Shown piece by piece: positions 7,564-19,418 of a stretch of DNA of 64,000 nucleotides. The translations under genes and the position numbers were made by a program. This DNA is from Desulfolucanica intricata (GTDB lineage Bacteria > Bacillota > Desulfotomaculia > Desulfotomaculales > Desulfofarciminaceae), in NCBI RefSeq assembly GCF_001592105.1, contig NZ_BCWE01000017.1, forward strand, positions 31,218 to 95,217. The letters are read 5' to 3'. Each line of letters starts with the position of its first letter. The first letter of the stretch is position 1. The notes beneath the pieces were generated by a model that saw only the letters and a program-made list of their open reading frames with translations, was not told the DNA's origin and searched no databases.

Positions 7564-10125
7564 TTAAAAACCAAAATCATTTACAATGGCCAAATCAATA
7601 ATAAAGGGAATCCTTTCGTAGATTTTCTCTACTGTCTCTTCTTCGTCTTCCAGTACCAAATAGTATTTTTTACCCCTATCATACGGCAGATCCTTTAGGG
7701 TAAACTTTTCCCTGTATGTCCGCTCCTCGGGTTTTACTGATCTGCTGTCAGCTATGATAATATTTTCGTTGGAGATTCTGTTACCCTCTTCATCTTCAAA
7801 ATAAAGTTTAAGCCGCATAGGTACCCGCTTGTCCTCTACTTTTTCGGTCTGGAAAAATTCTAAATAGGTAATCCGGTTCGTAATCTTTCTGGATATATTA
7901 GTTAGTTTTACAGCTACCTTTTTAACAGCTAAAGCATCTGATTTACTCCTGCCATTCTTGAATTTAATTACAGGAATGACAATTTCCTGGAGCGATGCCC
8001 CCCCGTGAATATAATTAACACCTGTACCCTGAATTCTAAAGATATTAACTCCCCTCGGTACAATGGCCTTAAGGTTAGTTTCTTTACCCAGGATATAATT
8101 CATGGAAAAGGCTAAAGTTCCTTCAATATTTTCCCTGTCACCGGTTAATATGAATCTTCTTTTCTCTACCAGGACGTTTGCTATGGTCTTCGGAACTTTA
8201 TCACTTTCCTTTAATTCCGACCGTCTGTAAATAAAGCCATGGTCCGCAGTAATATAAATATTAGTGGCACTTAAGTTATTAATCAGGTTTTTAATGAGCA
8301 GCCGCAGATCTTCATAGGCTTTTTCCACTGCATCAAAAACTTCTCTTTCTGTAGCAGCATGATCACCCCTGGCGTCAATGGCATTGTGATAAATGTAGAT
8401 TAGTTTCTTACCTTCAAATTTCTCCTTATACTCGGGCCTTTTCATGTCTTTAAGATCATTGTAGGTTACAGCAACAGCATCTTTAGCATAATTTAGCAGT
8501 ATCCTTTGCCTGTTCTCCGTACCCTGGGAATTCAGTCCATCCACTAAAATCTCAGCCCGTTCATTAATCTCTACGCTCCTATGCGGCAGCAGGCAGGCCA
8601 TGCCCAGCCCGGTATAAGACGGTACACACCCCTGCATAAAGAAAATCTCTGTGGAACCTTTTCTTTCCGTATTTAAAATGCTGCTAAATTCTCTGGCCGC
8701 CTCATACCTTAAGGCATCTGAGATAATAACAAATACTCTTTGTTCGTGCCTGATATGTCGGGCTATATAATCATCATAGAAACTATGCTGCCGGTTAATG
8801 CCACGGATTTCCCAATTGTCCTTAAGTTCTTCTTCTATGATTCCGGACCACTTGACAGACAGCTCATTTAAATACCAGTGCGTGTAAGTATTTTCTATTT
8901 TCTCGCCCAGCTTAATAAAAGGCTCTTTATTTTCTATCCGATCGAAAGCTGTATAAAACTTTCGGTAGAACATGTCCAATAAGTGATATTCCCTTACATA
9001 GGCATCAACAAGCTCATAAGCTGAACTACCCTTGATAGTCTTAGCCAATTCCCGTTCCATTCTGAGTATTTCCATCGCGTAATAAATTGCTTCGTATTCT
9101 TCCTTAAACCGGTTGAACCAGTGGGTGGTCCTCCGGCTGTTAATAAATTTCCGGTATTTCTCAAACTCTCCAACATCCATTAATAGATTATTGATTAGTT
9201 TTTCAATGATTACTTCATCAAAGACACTGAAGGTATCGCATTTTATGTAGCTATTTAGATCCCAGTTATTGATATACCCTTTTATATTTAACTGTTTTTC
9301 AACCTGCACGGATAACTTGTCGAAAATCTTACTGTCTACCGAATGGTTCATAAAATGATTCATAAACACAATCACATCAGACCTTCTGGTTGAAATATAT
9401 TCCTGCCAGGTTTTTGGAATATCACCTTCCAGGTTATAACAAAGATGAGTTACCATAAGCACAATCAGCAGATTTTGCAAAGTTTTTTCTGGAAGATTAT
9501 ACCCGTAAGTTTTCTCAACAAGCTCCCAGAAGGCTTCCATGTTCCCGAATTTCTCAATATTCTCCAGGTATTTATTTACTTCATTTAACTCTCCCATAAG
9601 GATAGTTTTAACCACAGCCTCAAAATCCGGTACATGAAGTTTACAAAGCACCGATAACACTGCGATATTAATTTTCTGCTCTGTGTATTCTTCAATATTA
9701 TATGAGGCAAATTTTTTATATCTTTCTTTGTTATTAAAAAACTTCATATATTTTTTGAAGACATTTCTGAGGGATGCATCCTTGACTCCTAAATCCCTCA
9801 TGATGACAGTAGTTTTATCTGTGGAAAATTCGCTGCTGTATTTTAAGATATCTAAAAGCCAGTTCTCCCTGGGTACCGGCTTGGGCGAAGAAGAATAAAT
9901 AAGATAATTAGAACCGGTATCTGCCTTCTCTATTTGGTATTTAATAGCAAAACTGTTGTTGTCCTTCAACTTTAATATTTTGGCATTCTCCAGTTTTAAT
10001 TCATCTATCTCTTCCACAAATTCAGCTTCTTCATCATACCAGAAGACGATGCTGCGCTTTTTGCCGTCAGAAGCCCCTTTGTTCAGCATACCGTCTAACA
10101 CTTTTTTAATCTCATCTAAATTCAT
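7564..10125 (-). CDS. pglZ: BREX-1 phosphatase-family protein PglZ (type A)
   Basis: 853 residues. The C-terminal half carries the alkaline-phosphatase-superfamily fold of PglZ: a metal-binding Asp in VFVIISDALRYEA (near residue 460), the CVPSYTGLGMACLLPHR segment carrying the nucleophile region, HNAIDARGD, and ITADHGFIYRR (near residue 625). The N-terminal half is helical and characteristic of BREX PglZ. PglZ is a core BREX component needed with PglX for both methylation and exclusion. It lies 54 bp after the HEPN gene and 19 bp before brxL on the same transcript. Confidence 0.95.
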   Translation of the reverse strand: MNLDEIKKVLDGMLNKGASDGKKRSIVFWYDEEAEFVEEIDELKLENAKILKLKDNNSFAIKYQIEKADTGSNYLIYSSSPKPVPRENWLLDILKYSSEFSTDKTTVIMRDLGVKDASLRNVFKKYMKFFNNKERYKKFASYNIEEYTEQKINIAVLSVLCKLHVPDFEAVVKTILMGELNEVNKYLENIEKFGNMEAFWELVEKTYGYNLPEKTLQNLLIVLMVTHLCYNLEGDIPKTWQEYISTRRSDVIVFMNHFMNHSVDSKIFDKLSVQVEKQLNIKGYINNWDLNSYIKCDTFSVFDEVIIEKLINNLLMDVGEFEKYRKFINSRRTTHWFNRFKEEYEAIYYAMEILRMERELAKTIKGSSAYELVDAYVREYHLLDMFYRKFYTAFDRIENKEPFIKLGEKIENTYTHWYLNELSVKWSGIIEEELKDNWEIRGINRQHSFYDDYIARHIRHEQRVFVIISDALRYEAAREFSSILNTERKGSTEIFFMQGCVPSYTGLGMACLLPHRSVEINERAEILVDGLNSQGTENRQRILLNYAKDAVAVTYNDLKDMKRPEYKEKFEGKKLIYIYHNAIDARGDHAATEREVFDAVEKAYEDLRLLIKNLINNLSATNIYITADHGFIYRRSELKESDKVPKTIANVLVEKRRFILTGDRENIEGTLAFSMNYILGKETNLKAIVPRGVNIFRIQGTGVNYIHGGASLQEIVIPVIKFKNGRSKSDALAVKKVAVKLTNISRKITNRITYLEFFQTEKVEDKRVPMRLKLYFEDEEGNRISNENIIIADSRSVKPEERTYREKFTLKDLPYDRGKKYYLVLEDEEETVEKIYERIPFIIDLAIVNDFGF

Positions 10126-10179
10126 ATCTACACCTGCTTAGTTATTCTTCACATTGAGTAATTTATCAATAAGATAGCA

Positions 10180-10587
10180 TTATAACTTATTTAATATTTC
10201 TTGAATACGTTTCTTAATTCCAATGATAAATCTTGTCCCATCCTTTAAGAGTTCTTCGGCATCCTTAATACTTACCAGGTAAAATTCATTATAATCACTT
10301 TCTTCCCGTAAATCCTTCGCATTTTTAATTATCCTTCCGAACTCTTTAGGCAAAAGACCGGTCTTAACAAAATGTTGATTAAAAAGAGATATTATCCCCG
10401 AATGTTTTTTGGAATCAAGCCCTTTTAATGCGAGCATTGCTCTGGCTGCATGAAATATTCCGTAATAAATTCGGGATACAGCATCGGCATACATACCTTC
10501 TTTGATCAAGACTTCAGCAGCACTTATTTTTCTTTCCGCCATTTCTATACGATAACGGGATAAATCTCTAAAGTTTACGTCATCCAT
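10180..10587 (-). CDS. HEPN-domain protein (toxin-like partner of MNT)
   Basis: 135 residues, all helical as in the HEPN family. The motif SRIYYGIFHAARAML near residue 40 is the HEPN Arg-x6-His signature, which forms the RNase-type active site in toxic members. The RX4HXY tyrosine motif of HepT toxins that MntA modifies is not present in that exact form. The start overlaps the end of the MNT gene by 13 bp, so translation is coupled. HEPN/MNT pairs act as toxin and nucleotidyltransferase antitoxin. Here the pair is inserted inside a BREX operon between pglX and pglZ, which suggests a fail-safe tied to BREX. That link is inference. Confidence 0.85.
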   Translation of the reverse strand: MDDVNFRDLSRYRIEMAERKISAAEVLIKEGMYADAVSRIYYGIFHAARAMLALKGLDSKKHSGIISLFNQHFVKTGLLPKEFGRIIKNAKDLREESDYNEFYLVSIKDAEELLKDGTRFIIGIKKRIQEILNKL

Positions 10588-10937
10588 AGAGTTACTCCTT
10601 CTTTTTGAATGTTACTGGCAAAGGGAACATTCAATTTTATAAGCTTATCGAAATCTTCTTTGTTATATATCTTCAGAGAAATATTTATCCCGTAATTTAA
10701 TTCGGCATCAAGTACATAATCATAAATTTTATTACGATCAATATTGTGCCGGTCTTTTACGATGATCAGTATGTCTATATCAGAATCATCCCGGGCATCC
10801 CCACGAGCTTTAGAACCAAAGAGTTCAATCGAAACTACCTGCTCAGGATATAAATTGGTTAAATATTTGATGAACCCCTGCAAAACTTTATTTTCAATAT
10901 CGGATAAGGTTAATTGTTTCACAGACAAACACCTCAT
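10575..10937 (-). CDS. Minimal nucleotidyltransferase (MNT) antitoxin-like protein
   Basis: 120 residues. The nucleotidyltransferase motif GSKARGDARDDSDIDILII is intact, with the GS pair and both Asp residues of DxD. The third acidic residue usual in the next strand is not obvious (NISLKIYNKEDF), so full catalytic activity is not certain. MNT proteins neutralise partner HEPN toxins, in some systems by adding AMP to them. It starts 11 bp after pglX and overlaps the HEPN gene, so all three are one transcript. Confidence 0.85.
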   Translation of the reverse strand: MRCLSVKQLTLSDIENKVLQGFIKYLTNLYPEQVVSIELFGSKARGDARDDSDIDILIIVKDRHNIDRNKIYDYVLDAELNYGINISLKIYNKEDFDKLIKLNVPFASNIQKEGVTLWMT

Positions 10938-10948
10938 TTTTCAGTTAT

Positions 10949-13900
10949 TTATATTTTCGCCAGTAAGTTAGCCTTTAAGGGCTTTTTACCCTCGCCCATG
11001 GGAATCTCCACACCCTGGAATTTGGCATAGTTTACTTTTACTCCGTCATCCAAGTCAATCTCAATCTTTTGGTTGGCCACGTGAGCAATGGCCTGGTCAT
11101 AAACCATACATTCCTGCATTTGTTTACTAATGGCTTCCTTTTTCTTTCGGGCCTTTGTTTTTTCTGCCTGTGAAACATCAGATTGCATAATAACGTCAAG
11201 CCTGTTCATTTCCGCTTCATATTTTTTCTGCAGCTTATGCAGATAGTCTGTTCTCACTCTGGCTACTGTGTAAGGGTCATAGCGGTGCATATATATTAAG
11301 GCCTTAAAGCCGTTCTGTTTGCCTGAATCAAATAACCAGTAGATTGGTCTTTTTTTGTATGTTTTAACATGGTCCTTATAGAAATCATTTAGAAAATATC
11401 TTCTAATGGCTTGCCTGGAAGTTTCACTGGGCTTTTTCTTTAGGGTTTCTGCAATATAATCAAGGTTTTCTTCGAGTGTGTCTTCGCCAAAGGTTATCTT
11501 AACAAATTCCACAAAGCGGCTGACGATGTCTTCACCTTCATCAAAATATACGTCGTCAGCAATAGGAATGATGTTGTCTAAATCTACTTTAAAGGTTTTA
11601 TATCTGTTGGGGTCAAACTCTCCCCCGGCATAGATCAGCCCTTCCTCGTCCAGGGAGTAACGGCCAAACATACAGCCTACAGCATAAGAGATGAAGGATT
11701 TGAAGTCCCGCTCCCGGTCGGCTTTTCTGATAGTAATGTCTTTGTCCTTTACCTCCGGGGTTAGTTCATTCTGCAGACCATAGATTTCTATAAAAATGCG
11801 GTTAAGTTCTTCTTCGTTATATTTTAATTGGGTAAATTGTTGATTGGTAAAATCTTGCCATCTATGAAATGCTGTTTCTATTTTATTTGAAGTAAGATTG
11901 TTTTTGAATACTGAATAATTTAATAACGGGTGATGTTTAAAATCCCAGGACATTTCAAAGCAATCCCATTCAGTTTTTGCTATTTTTATACAATAATCTG
12001 ATAAAAAAAGAATCTTATTTTCAATATTTTTTGTTTTAGGAAATAATATTGGTAATTTTCCTACTGTTCCTGCACCATAATTTAATGTAGGATTTATTAT
12101 ATTTAAAAAAACTTCTACTATTTTTGAATTCATAAGCGCAATATAATACTTTATATTTTCTTCTTCTGGAAACATAGAAGAGCCAGCTGAATCAAAAATA
12201 GCGCCATAATCTGAATACCTAAAACTTGTTTTACTAATAGTTAATGCACTCCAAGTAACCGATTTTTTAAAATATAAATGTTTACTTCTCAAATTAGCAG
12301 TTGAATTCCTTAATTCAGAACCATCATTCTCCCAATTAATTATGTATTCATTATTTCCGAACCATTTTCTATACTCTCCACCTTTATTGTAAGGTACCCA
12401 CTTTTTATTTAATGCTATAGTTTCATTACCATTACACAGATTTAACCCAAATTTATTATAGTTCACCTCATACCAAAGCCTTAGAAATCTGTCATTATTT
12501 CCCGTATCCATTCCCTTTTTTACAGGCATTATTTGTTCCAGTTGTTTTCCACTATGAAAAATCCTTCTAATACCTTCTGTTACCCAATAAGCTATTGGAT
12601 ATCCCGGTATTTTTGTGAATTCCTTTTGTTCAATATGATATAACGATTCTCGATTTAAAAACTTATTTATCTTCTTATCAATGTTTTCAACGGAACCCTG
12701 TTTATCAAACAATCTTTCATATGTTCCAATACAACCCAAACTACTATTCTGTATAACAAATGCAGTTGTACCAAAATCAGATCCAAAAATTCCTCTACCA
12801 AAATGCAGTAAATTTATTATTCTTCTGTTTTCTATTAGTTTTTGTCTTAGAGTTTCATATGAACTTAAAAACATCCAAGACGGTATGTTAATCATTGCCA
12901 TAAAACCATTTATTTCGGTCATATTAATGGTCTTTTCCATAAATATCGTACACATATCACCCTTACTGTTCTTAAAAAAATTCTTAACAAAACTACTAAG
13001 CTTTTGGTTCATTCCTCCACTACCCATATAAGGAGGATTAGTTACTACTACATTATATTTTTCGCTTATTATCTTTCCTTGTTTAATAAGATTAGGTATG
13101 TTATTTAAAATAACCTTTTTGTAGTGATGTTCAAACAAATTAGAAACTTCTTGAGTACTTATGAATTCTACTATTCTTTCAATAAGATCAAAATCTACCC
13201 TTTTCACGTCTAAGATATAACCATAATTTTTGGCATCATGAAATATATCAATTAAGTACTTAACATCCTTTTTTAAACTTTGGTCCCCATTAACAAAATA
13301 ATCTACTACTTCTTTGGGGATATCATTGCTTTCCTGTATTGAACATAAGTTTAAATTAATTTTACTCCTAAAAATCCTTCTATTTTTACTTCTAGCCTTC
13401 ATCACCAGTGCAAAGTAAGCCAGCTGACCGGCCCGGTCACAGATATCCAACCCATACAAATTTTTCTCCAAAATTAGTCTAGGTATATCCCTCTCAGAAT
13501 ACCCCGCCGACAAATAAATATCATACAACACATCAAAAGCATAAACCAGAATATGCCCGCTCCCCATGGCCGGATCCAGTACCTTTATATCTTCCGGGCT
13601 GAGGTCTTTATTTCGGATTTCCTCCAGTTGTTTCTGTACCTCCGGCTCCTGCTCCGCTTCCTCCAGGTAGTACTTCCACTTGGCCTTTAACTCTTCATTG
13701 GGGTGGGATTCCAGCCATAATCTACCCAAAGAATTCTCCACCATGTATTTTACAATCCACTCAGGTGTAAAAAGCTGGGTAGCTGCAGGGATATTTTCCT
13801 TGGTAATCTTAATATTTTTCTTTAGCCCTGCAAACACCTCATCTTTTTTCTCAGAGATATAGTATTGATAAAGCCACCCGATAATTTCAACTTGCTCCTT

Positions 13901-14500
13901 AAAATCATCCTCGTCAATACCCTCTACTAAATTCCTGATAACCGAACCCTCAGTGAGTAAATGGTCCGGCAGCAGTAATTCTGTGTAATCAGCCAGCTGT
14001 TCAAACATACCCGGCATAATTTCCGCCAGCTGGTTGCACTGTTTAATTAACAAATATTTATATAAACCTTCTGTATCATTATTGTCCTGATATTGGTAAA
14101 CAATTTCCCTGTCAACGTCTAAATCTATATTCAAAGCCTCTCTGATAATATCCGGCTCGGTCTTGTTTTCCTCCAGGGAGGACAGCACCCTGACTCCTGT
14201 CGGCAGGTATTCATTGACCTCCATAAATCTCAAGGCAATAAAACGGTTAAACCAGGTATAGGCTGCTTCCTCCACCACTTGGTCAAAGCCCTTTTCCCGA
14301 ATTCGCCTGACTAATTCCTCTCTTTGTTTTAACTCATAGTCTTTAAAAATCTTATCGTTAACTCTGAACCCGCCTTGAAAGGTCTCTACATCTTTGACCC
14401 CGTCTTTTGTAATACCTATTTCATAGGCTTTTTGGCTGATTGCCTCCATTAACTTTTTCCTGGCGCTAACGGCAAAGTTTTTTATGGCCGATTTATTCAT
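10949..14500 (-). CDS. pglX: BREX-1 adenine-specific DNA methyltransferase PglX
   Basis: 1183 residues, normal for PglX. The N6-adenine methyltransferase motifs are intact: motif I in [14 protein letters not shown] (near residue 305) and the catalytic NPPY in [12 protein letters not shown] (near residue 487). The C-terminus matches PglX ([14 protein letters not shown], and [18 protein letters not shown]). It methylates one strand of a non-palindromic site to mark self DNA. The middle third (roughly 11.8-13.4 kb) is clearly more AT-rich than the ends. That region is where specificity is expected, which suggests exchange of the target-recognition part. It lies 19 bp from brxC upstream and 11 bp from MNT downstream. 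Confidence 0.95.
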   Translation of the reverse strand: MNKSAIKNFAVSARKKLMEAISQKAYEIGITKDGVKDVETFQGGFRVNDKIFKDYELKQREELVRRIREKGFDQVVEEAAYTWFNRFIALRFMEVNEYLPTGVRVLSSLEENKTEPDIIREALNIDLDVDREIVYQYQDNNDTEGLYKYLLIKQCNQLAEIMPGMFEQLADYTELLLPDHLLTEGSVIRNLVEGIDEDDFKEQVEIIGWLYQYYISEKKDEVFAGLKKNIKITKENIPAATQLFTPEWIVKYMVENSLGRLWLESHPNEELKAKWKYYLEEAEQEPEVQKQLEEIRNKDLSPEDIKVLDPAMGSGHILVYAFDVLYDIYLSAGYSERDIPRLILEKNLYGLDICDRAGQLAYFALVMKARSKNRRIFRSKINLNLCSIQESNDIPKEVVDYFVNGDQSLKKDVKYLIDIFHDAKNYGYILDVKRVDFDLIERIVEFISTQEVSNLFEHHYKKVILNNIPNLIKQGKIISEKYNVVVTNPPYMGSGGMNQKLSSFVKNFFKNSKGDMCTIFMEKTINMTEINGFMAMINIPSWMFLSSYETLRQKLIENRRIINLLHFGRGIFGSDFGTTAFVIQNSSLGCIGTYERLFDKQGSVENIDKKINKFLNRESLYHIEQKEFTKIPGYPIAYWVTEGIRRIFHSGKQLEQIMPVKKGMDTGNNDRFLRLWYEVNYNKFGLNLCNGNETIALNKKWVPYNKGGEYRKWFGNNEYIINWENDGSELRNSTANLRSKHLYFKKSVTWSALTISKTSFRYSDYGAIFDSAGSSMFPEEENIKYYIALMNSKIVEVFLNIINPTLNYGAGTVGKLPILFPKTKNIENKILFLSDYCIKIAKTEWDCFEMSWDFKHHPLLNYSVFKNNLTSNKIETAFHRWQDFTNQQFTQLKYNEEELNRIFIEIYGLQNELTPEVKDKDITIRKADRERDFKSFISYAVGCMFGRYSLDEEGLIYAGGEFDPNRYKTFKVDLDNIIPIADDVYFDEGEDIVSRFVEFVKITFGEDTLEENLDYIAETLKKKPSETSRQAIRRYFLNDFYKDHVKTYKKRPIYWLFDSGKQNGFKALIYMHRYDPYTVARVRTDYLHKLQKKYEAEMNRLDVIMQSDVSQAEKTKARKKKEAISKQMQECMVYDQAIAHVANQKIEIDLDDGVKVNYAKFQGVEIPMGEGKKPLKANLLAKI

Positions 14501-14519
14501 AGCATATCCTCCGCTTAAG

Positions 14520-17500
14520 TTACACCAATTTAATGATTGTATTCTCCTTTAATTCTCCCTCAAGTTTCTTACGTATCTGATCCAGTACCTCTTCTATATC
14601 ATCTTTAGACTCAATGGTTTTGGCACCGTGTAAGATATTAGCAATGCTGACATTAACCGTTTGTTTCACTTGATAAACCGTTTTCTCTCCATCACTTATT
14701 TCAGCAGGCCAACCAACAGGATCTTTATCTTTGGGCTTTTTTTCCGCTTTTTTCTTTTCGATAGCCTCAAAGCAGCGCATTTTGGTCCGGTCGCTTTCTT
14801 CCTTCATGGCAATAGCTTCATAAAAGTTATTAGCGGAATCCAGCCTCTGTAATAAGTCATCAAACTTGGCCTTAAATTGCGAGCCTAATTCGTTTCCGAA
14901 CTCATATAGCTCCAGCTCATTTTTTACCTTGTTATAATCACTTTCGATGACCTGCCTTACCGGCTTACATTCCTCTTCTAATAGTTGGACAAATTTATCA
15001 TTAAAATCATTTACCAGGCCTGGCAGCTTATGAATCTGTGAATAAGGTTCTTTATGCTTAACGATTTTTTCTATTTTTTCTATTATCTTAATGGTATCCT
15101 TATCAAGGACATAGGTTCTGTTCTTTTCATAAATTTTTAGTTTATGAACTGCATTATCGAAGTATTCCTTCTGGTTCTCAAAAAACTTTTTTACAACTCC
15201 AGAGTCTTCTCCATAATCTAATAAATCCTCTTTTAAATCCTTTAGCTGTTCGTAAAATTCTTTGGCATCTTTTATCTTAATGATTTCAGAAAGGACTTTT
15301 TTACCATTATCTATGATATCTTTTCCAGGGTATACTGAGCTCTCATAATAGACTAATAACCTGTTAATTTCACTTAACTCTTTGTTGGCAAGTTCTTTAA
15401 ATCTACTCATCAGCCCGTCTTCATCACCGGGCATGGCAGCGTAACCAAAAACTTCTTTGGCTAAATCCTTGGCATTTTTAATCAGAGCAGGAGAAATCCT
15501 GGTTCTCTTCTTAATTAAGAGCCTGTCTACATATTCCCTCTTAGTCATATATTTAATTAAGTCTTTATCATTAAGATTCAGATATTCAGTTCCAAATTGT
15601 AATCTTACTTCCTGGGCTTTTAAAAGTTCAGCTACCAGACCTGCTATATCCAGATCCCTCCAGCCATAAGGAGCCTTAGTATATAGTTCATATAAAGACT
15701 TCATGGTAATTGGTATGTTTCTTTCAGTATTTCTGGAAATGTAACTATCTACCTCGGCGATGGCCAATTTATTAGGCTTTTCATCTGATAAGCTCAACTG
15801 TACAAAAGTACTTGTTAAAATATCATTTAGCTCTTTAGTGCTTTCTGTAAAACTAACAATGTAATTTAATTTAGTGTACATACTTTCAATAAGCACTTTA
15901 AAGGCACTGTTAATCCGCTGCACCGGGTTTTTCTCTTTAATATCTAATCTTTGGATATTAACAAAAATTTCTGCCTCACTTAGAGCATCTATCAAGAGTG
16001 TTTTAACCCTTTTCTTCCTTTCTGATGCTTCTCTGGATTTTCTAATTTTAATTTCTTCTAACTCTTCTGTAGAGGAAGTGCCGCCCTTTCTCAGCAGATA
16101 GGTTTGAATCTTTAATACCTCTTCCATTTCTTCTAAAAAGGTTGTATCCATAGGCAGTTTTACGACCAGGCTGTTTTCCCTGGCAGACATTAATTTTAAT
16201 TCTTGGTCCGACAAATCCAGACCCGAGCTATAATAAGGCGTAATGATCTTGATTCCGATTTCATTATTCTGATTTCCCCTGGCCCGGTCATCTACGATTT
16301 GATTGAAACCAAAGTTATACCTGGCATTGTACCGGTATTTTTTTTCCGGATAGATATCCTCAAATATAACTTCGCCGATTTTCTGAATAATTTCACTTAT
16401 GTCGATGGGGATATGCTGAATTTCCTTATTTACTTCCTGCTCTTCGTGGGTAAGGAAAATATATTCGTTACCGTTTTTTTGAATAAGTGTTTCCTTAACC
16501 AGCCGCTTTAAAGAACCTTCTATGCTCTTCTTCAATTCGATCTTGTCGGCATCAATGTGACTTACCAGCAGTGTGGCTAAATTCTCAATATTGGAAGGCA
16601 TTTCTTTTACGTACTTAATCATGAATAATAGCTTTAATATCTCTACATCCGCATCTGTTAATCGCTCATTATCCTGGGCATGGATGATTACAGTGCGAAT
16701 ATTAGAATCTAAAAACGCCTCAATAGTTCTATAGAAAGCTGAAAAGGGTACCAGGACACCCATCTCTTGATCAGCATATTGAATAGCGGATTCTTGGAAA
16801 GCGCTTAACAGTGATCTTTCACCCTCGGATAAGTGCTTGCCGGATGCCCCGTGAAGTCTGATGGCGGTAAAAACAGACTGCAGCAAATTAAACTGATAGG
16901 GGATAAAAGGATACACCTGGGCAAATTCTTCTGCATTCCGGTAGGTTTTCATCTCAGCAGTGTCTGCTGAGAAAGTAATCAGGTTTTTTAGTACAGCACT
17001 TTTATCCTCATATAACAGCTTCAAACTATCCCTGGCCGGGTCTTTTTTAAGCAGGATCCGCTTTTTGATTACTTCATCCACATTGGCGCTGGATAGGCTT
17101 AAGCGTGTATTAAACCTGCCCTGAATCTTTGAAAAGTCATTTCCTTTGACTCTGATAATGGAATCAATATCCTGCTGGCTCGTTACAATAACCCACGCTT
17201 TACCACCGCATTGGGTTCCTAAATCTTCCACCACGGTTTGGAGATTTAACATTAGCTTGGTGTCATCTCCAATGTATTGGCCGATTTCATCCACCAGAAA
17301 TACGACATGGTGATTGCGACCCTTTGCTTCTATGTATTCCCTCACCCTGCCGGCAAATTTTTCTACACTAAGGGTATAGTTTTCCTCAGCCTTGTTGTAC
17401 CAGCTTCTGGCAGAGTCTTCACTCATTTTCGTCGTTTCTGACAGTGCTTTAACAATGTTATCTTCTTCAAAATAAAAATCTTCCCGGGAATCTTCCCAGG

Positions 17501-18074
17501 TGCTGCCCGACAGCTCCTTAAACTTCTCCTTGAAGGCCTCATAAGTACCGTCCTTGGTCATTTGCCTTTCTAAGTCAGCAACCCAAGGAATAGAGCCACA
17601 AAAACCCTGCATTTCATTGAATACTTTCATAAATACCTTTACTATGGCATCTTTATTGGCTTTAGTGTCTGAATCAGACTTGGAATCAATATTAAAAAGA
17701 ATAACATCTGCACTTACACCGGCTGCGGCATTTATATCTGCTCGCACCATGGGGTCTGCAATTTTATCGTCAAAGTATGCGACCGCTTTTTTTCCCTGTA
17801 CTTCCCTGTTTTCAAGTAAATAGGATAAGATTTTTAAAAAGTGTGATTTACCACTGCCAAAGAATCCTGAAATCCAAACCCCCATCTTATCTGTAAAGGT
17901 GTTAACTCCCTTTTTATATGCTTCATAGAAATCACTAAAATGCTTGGCTAGTTCCCTGGTTACTACGTATTCTTCCAGCTCCTGGTGGATATTGGCATCA
18001 TCATCCTGGCCAATTTTTATGACACCTTTAATATCCCTGTCGATGTCCTTATGAAACATCTTCCTTATCAGCAT
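14520..18074 (-). CDS. brxC: BREX P-loop ATPase BrxC
   Basis: 1184 residues, the usual size. Walker A ([11 protein letters not shown]) is at residues 70-80 and Walker B in [15 protein letters not shown] near 260. A long helical, charged C-terminal half follows. BrxC is a large STAND/AAA-like ATPase of the BREX core, required for defence and, in studied systems, for methylation. It follows brxB by 28 bp and precedes pglX by 19 bp. Confidence 0.95.
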   Translation of the reverse strand: MLIRKMFHKDIDRDIKGVIKIGQDDDANIHQELEEYVVTRELAKHFSDFYEAYKKGVNTFTDKMGVWISGFFGSGKSHFLKILSYLLENREVQGKKAVAYFDDKIADPMVRADINAAAGVSADVILFNIDSKSDSDTKANKDAIVKVFMKVFNEMQGFCGSIPWVADLERQMTKDGTYEAFKEKFKELSGSTWEDSREDFYFEEDNIVKALSETTKMSEDSARSWYNKAEENYTLSVEKFAGRVREYIEAKGRNHHVVFLVDEIGQYIGDDTKLMLNLQTVVEDLGTQCGGKAWVIVTSQQDIDSIIRVKGNDFSKIQGRFNTRLSLSSANVDEVIKKRILLKKDPARDSLKLLYEDKSAVLKNLITFSADTAEMKTYRNAEEFAQVYPFIPYQFNLLQSVFTAIRLHGASGKHLSEGERSLLSAFQESAIQYADQEMGVLVPFSAFYRTIEAFLDSNIRTVIIHAQDNERLTDADVEILKLLFMIKYVKEMPSNIENLATLLVSHIDADKIELKKSIEGSLKRLVKETLIQKNGNEYIFLTHEEQEVNKEIQHIPIDISEIIQKIGEVIFEDIYPEKKYRYNARYNFGFNQIVDDRARGNQNNEIGIKIITPYYSSGLDLSDQELKLMSARENSLVVKLPMDTTFLEEMEEVLKIQTYLLRKGGTSSTEELEEIKIRKSREASERKKRVKTLLIDALSEAEIFVNIQRLDIKEKNPVQRINSAFKVLIESMYTKLNYIVSFTESTKELNDILTSTFVQLSLSDEKPNKLAIAEVDSYISRNTERNIPITMKSLYELYTKAPYGWRDLDIAGLVAELLKAQEVRLQFGTEYLNLNDKDLIKYMTKREYVDRLLIKKRTRISPALIKNAKDLAKEVFGYAAMPGDEDGLMSRFKELANKELSEINRLLVYYESSVYPGKDIIDNGKKVLSEIIKIKDAKEFYEQLKDLKEDLLDYGEDSGVVKKFFENQKEYFDNAVHKLKIYEKNRTYVLDKDTIKIIEKIEKIVKHKEPYSQIHKLPGLVNDFNDKFVQLLEEECKPVRQVIESDYNKVKNELELYEFGNELGSQFKAKFDDLLQRLDSANNFYEAIAMKEESDRTKMRCFEAIEKKKAEKKPKDKDPVGWPAEISDGEKTVYQVKQTVNVSIANILHGAKTIESKDDIEEVLDQIRKKLEGELKENTIIKLV

Positions 18075-18102
18075 TTTCTTTTTCCCTTCTTTCGATCATT
18101 AA

Positions 18103-18681
18103 TTATCTGTCTATTAATTTAAAAGCCCGGTAGTAGTTATCATCTTTGATTTCGTCAAACAAACGCAGCTCTAAGCCGTCATAAACTCCCGGGAAAAACA
18201 TAATCACCGGAACATTATCGATGGCAGAATGCAGGTTATTCAAAACTGTGTGGGAACGTATAATTGGCCAAGCTTTTCCAACCCCTGTTAAAAACACAAT
18301 GTCATTATTACTTAGATTCTTTTTGATGTAATCTACAATCATGTCATTTTTCTGTGTCAGCCGCAGGGTCTTTTTAATTGGGTTGATGATTTTTTCACTG
18401 TCTTTTTCAGTCTCCATAGAAAATACCTTTTCTAAATAACCCTTCTGCTCTAAAATCTCTAACATTATTTCATACAGATCAAATTCTTTTATTCTAAGAT
18501 TGGTTGGATCATTATTTATCTTCTGCTTCATAAAGGAAATATGTTCTCTTACAAGCATTTCGTCCTTTGGGTCATAGTCAAAAATATAGTAGCCTACTTC
18601 ATTACCCAAACCTTTATTTTCTTTAAATCCCTTTTCTTTGATTTTAGGAAGGATTTTATCTAACCTTTCATAGATGGTCAT
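18103..18681 (-). CDS. brxB: BREX protein BrxB (DUF1788)
   Basis: 192 residues. It has typical BrxB sequence, including FLTGVGKAWPIIRSHTVLNNL and MFFPGVYDGLELRLF near the C-terminus, and an N-terminal helical region. It is a small core subunit whose biochemical role is not settled. It starts 3 bp after brxA, so the two are probably translationally coupled. Confidence 0.93.
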   Translation of the reverse strand: MTIYERLDKILPKIKEKGFKENKGLGNEVGYYIFDYDPKDEMLVREHISFMKQKINNDPTNLRIKEFDLYEIMLEILEQKGYLEKVFSMETEKDSEKIINPIKKTLRLTQKNDMIVDYIKKNLSNNDIVFLTGVGKAWPIIRSHTVLNNLHSAIDNVPVIMFFPGVYDGLELRLFDEIKDDNYYRAFKLIDR

Positions 18682-18684
18682 AAA

Positions 18685-19290
18685 TTACTTCTCTCCTAAC
18701 ATAGCCTCCAGATATGCCCGGTCACCTATTTTTTTTAAATGTTCAGTTAATTCCTTTTCCATAATAGGTGGGACAATATCTATAGCTTTGTTATGTTTTT
18801 TTATAAATCCCGCCTCAGAAAGGATTCTTTTATATACCTGCTTTAGTTTATAGAAGGTATATTCCCCCCAGGAGGCTACCGTTTCACTTTGCTCTGCTTT
18901 TCTTTGAAAGAAGATGCTAAAGTCGGCATCTTTAATTGAGAGCTCCCTTAATAGATATTTCTCCCGGTAAACATCTCTCATAAACTCAAAGAATAACCGG
19001 TCTGTTTTTATGATAGAATAAACAGCTATTTGCTTACTGGTTTCCAAGCTACCGTTAACTAATTTTTCCAGGAGATAATTATCCAATACATTTAGCCTTT
19101 TTAAGACCTTTGAGGCAATCTCTCTTTTTCTGCTCTCTGTATTTACTTGAAAAATATTATCCAATAGTACTTTATTAATAATTTCAAAATCCTTAAATCC
19201 TTGATACCTAAGAACTCCAGCCTTTTTCATTTCTAGATATAAAAAGGGCATAGATTTAATTGTTGAGGAATATTCTAACCCATAAACCAT
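18685..19290 (-). CDS. brxA: BREX protein BrxA (DUF1819)
   Basis: 201 residues, first gene of the BREX operon. It matches the DUF1819 family (SSTIKSMPFLYLEMKKAGVL at the N-terminus, FFQRKAEQSETVASWGEYTF in the C-terminal half). BrxA is a small DNA-binding-type subunit in structural work on the family. The ATG at 19290 lies 11 nt after GAGGT, slightly long spacing. An extended -10 promoter lies at 19325-19355. Confidence 0.93.
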   Translation of the reverse strand: MVYGLEYSSTIKSMPFLYLEMKKAGVLRYQGFKDFEIINKVLLDNIFQVNTESRKREIASKVLKRLNVLDNYLLEKLVNGSLETSKQIAVYSIIKTDRLFFEFMRDVYREKYLLRELSIKDADFSIFFQRKAEQSETVASWGEYTFYKLKQVYKRILSEAGFIKKHNKAIDIVPPIMEKELTEHLKKIGDRAYLEAMLGEK

Positions 19291-19324
19291 ATATATACAT
19301 TACCTCGGTCCACTTTTTGCTTCC

Positions 19325-19355
19325 ATTATAGCATTTTTGTTCTTTTCTTGGACAA
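19325..19355 (-). promoter_or_regulatory. Probable BREX operon promoter
   Basis: On the minus strand a TTGTCC -35-like box is followed 19 nt later by TGCTATAAT, an extended -10 box. The -10 lies 35 bp upstream of the brxA start. The spacing is a little long for sigma A, which the extended -10 may compensate. No operator palindrome is obvious beside it. Confidence 0.5.
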
Positions 19356-19418
19356 GTATTTCAAAATATACAAAATAGAGCTGCTGCCTAATTTCATTAT
19401 AATTTTATAAATAAATCA

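Noticed and set aside
10744..10971. Plus-strand frames opposite BREX and MNT genes
   Set aside because: No ribosome sites, and the minus-strand genes carry complete family motifs.
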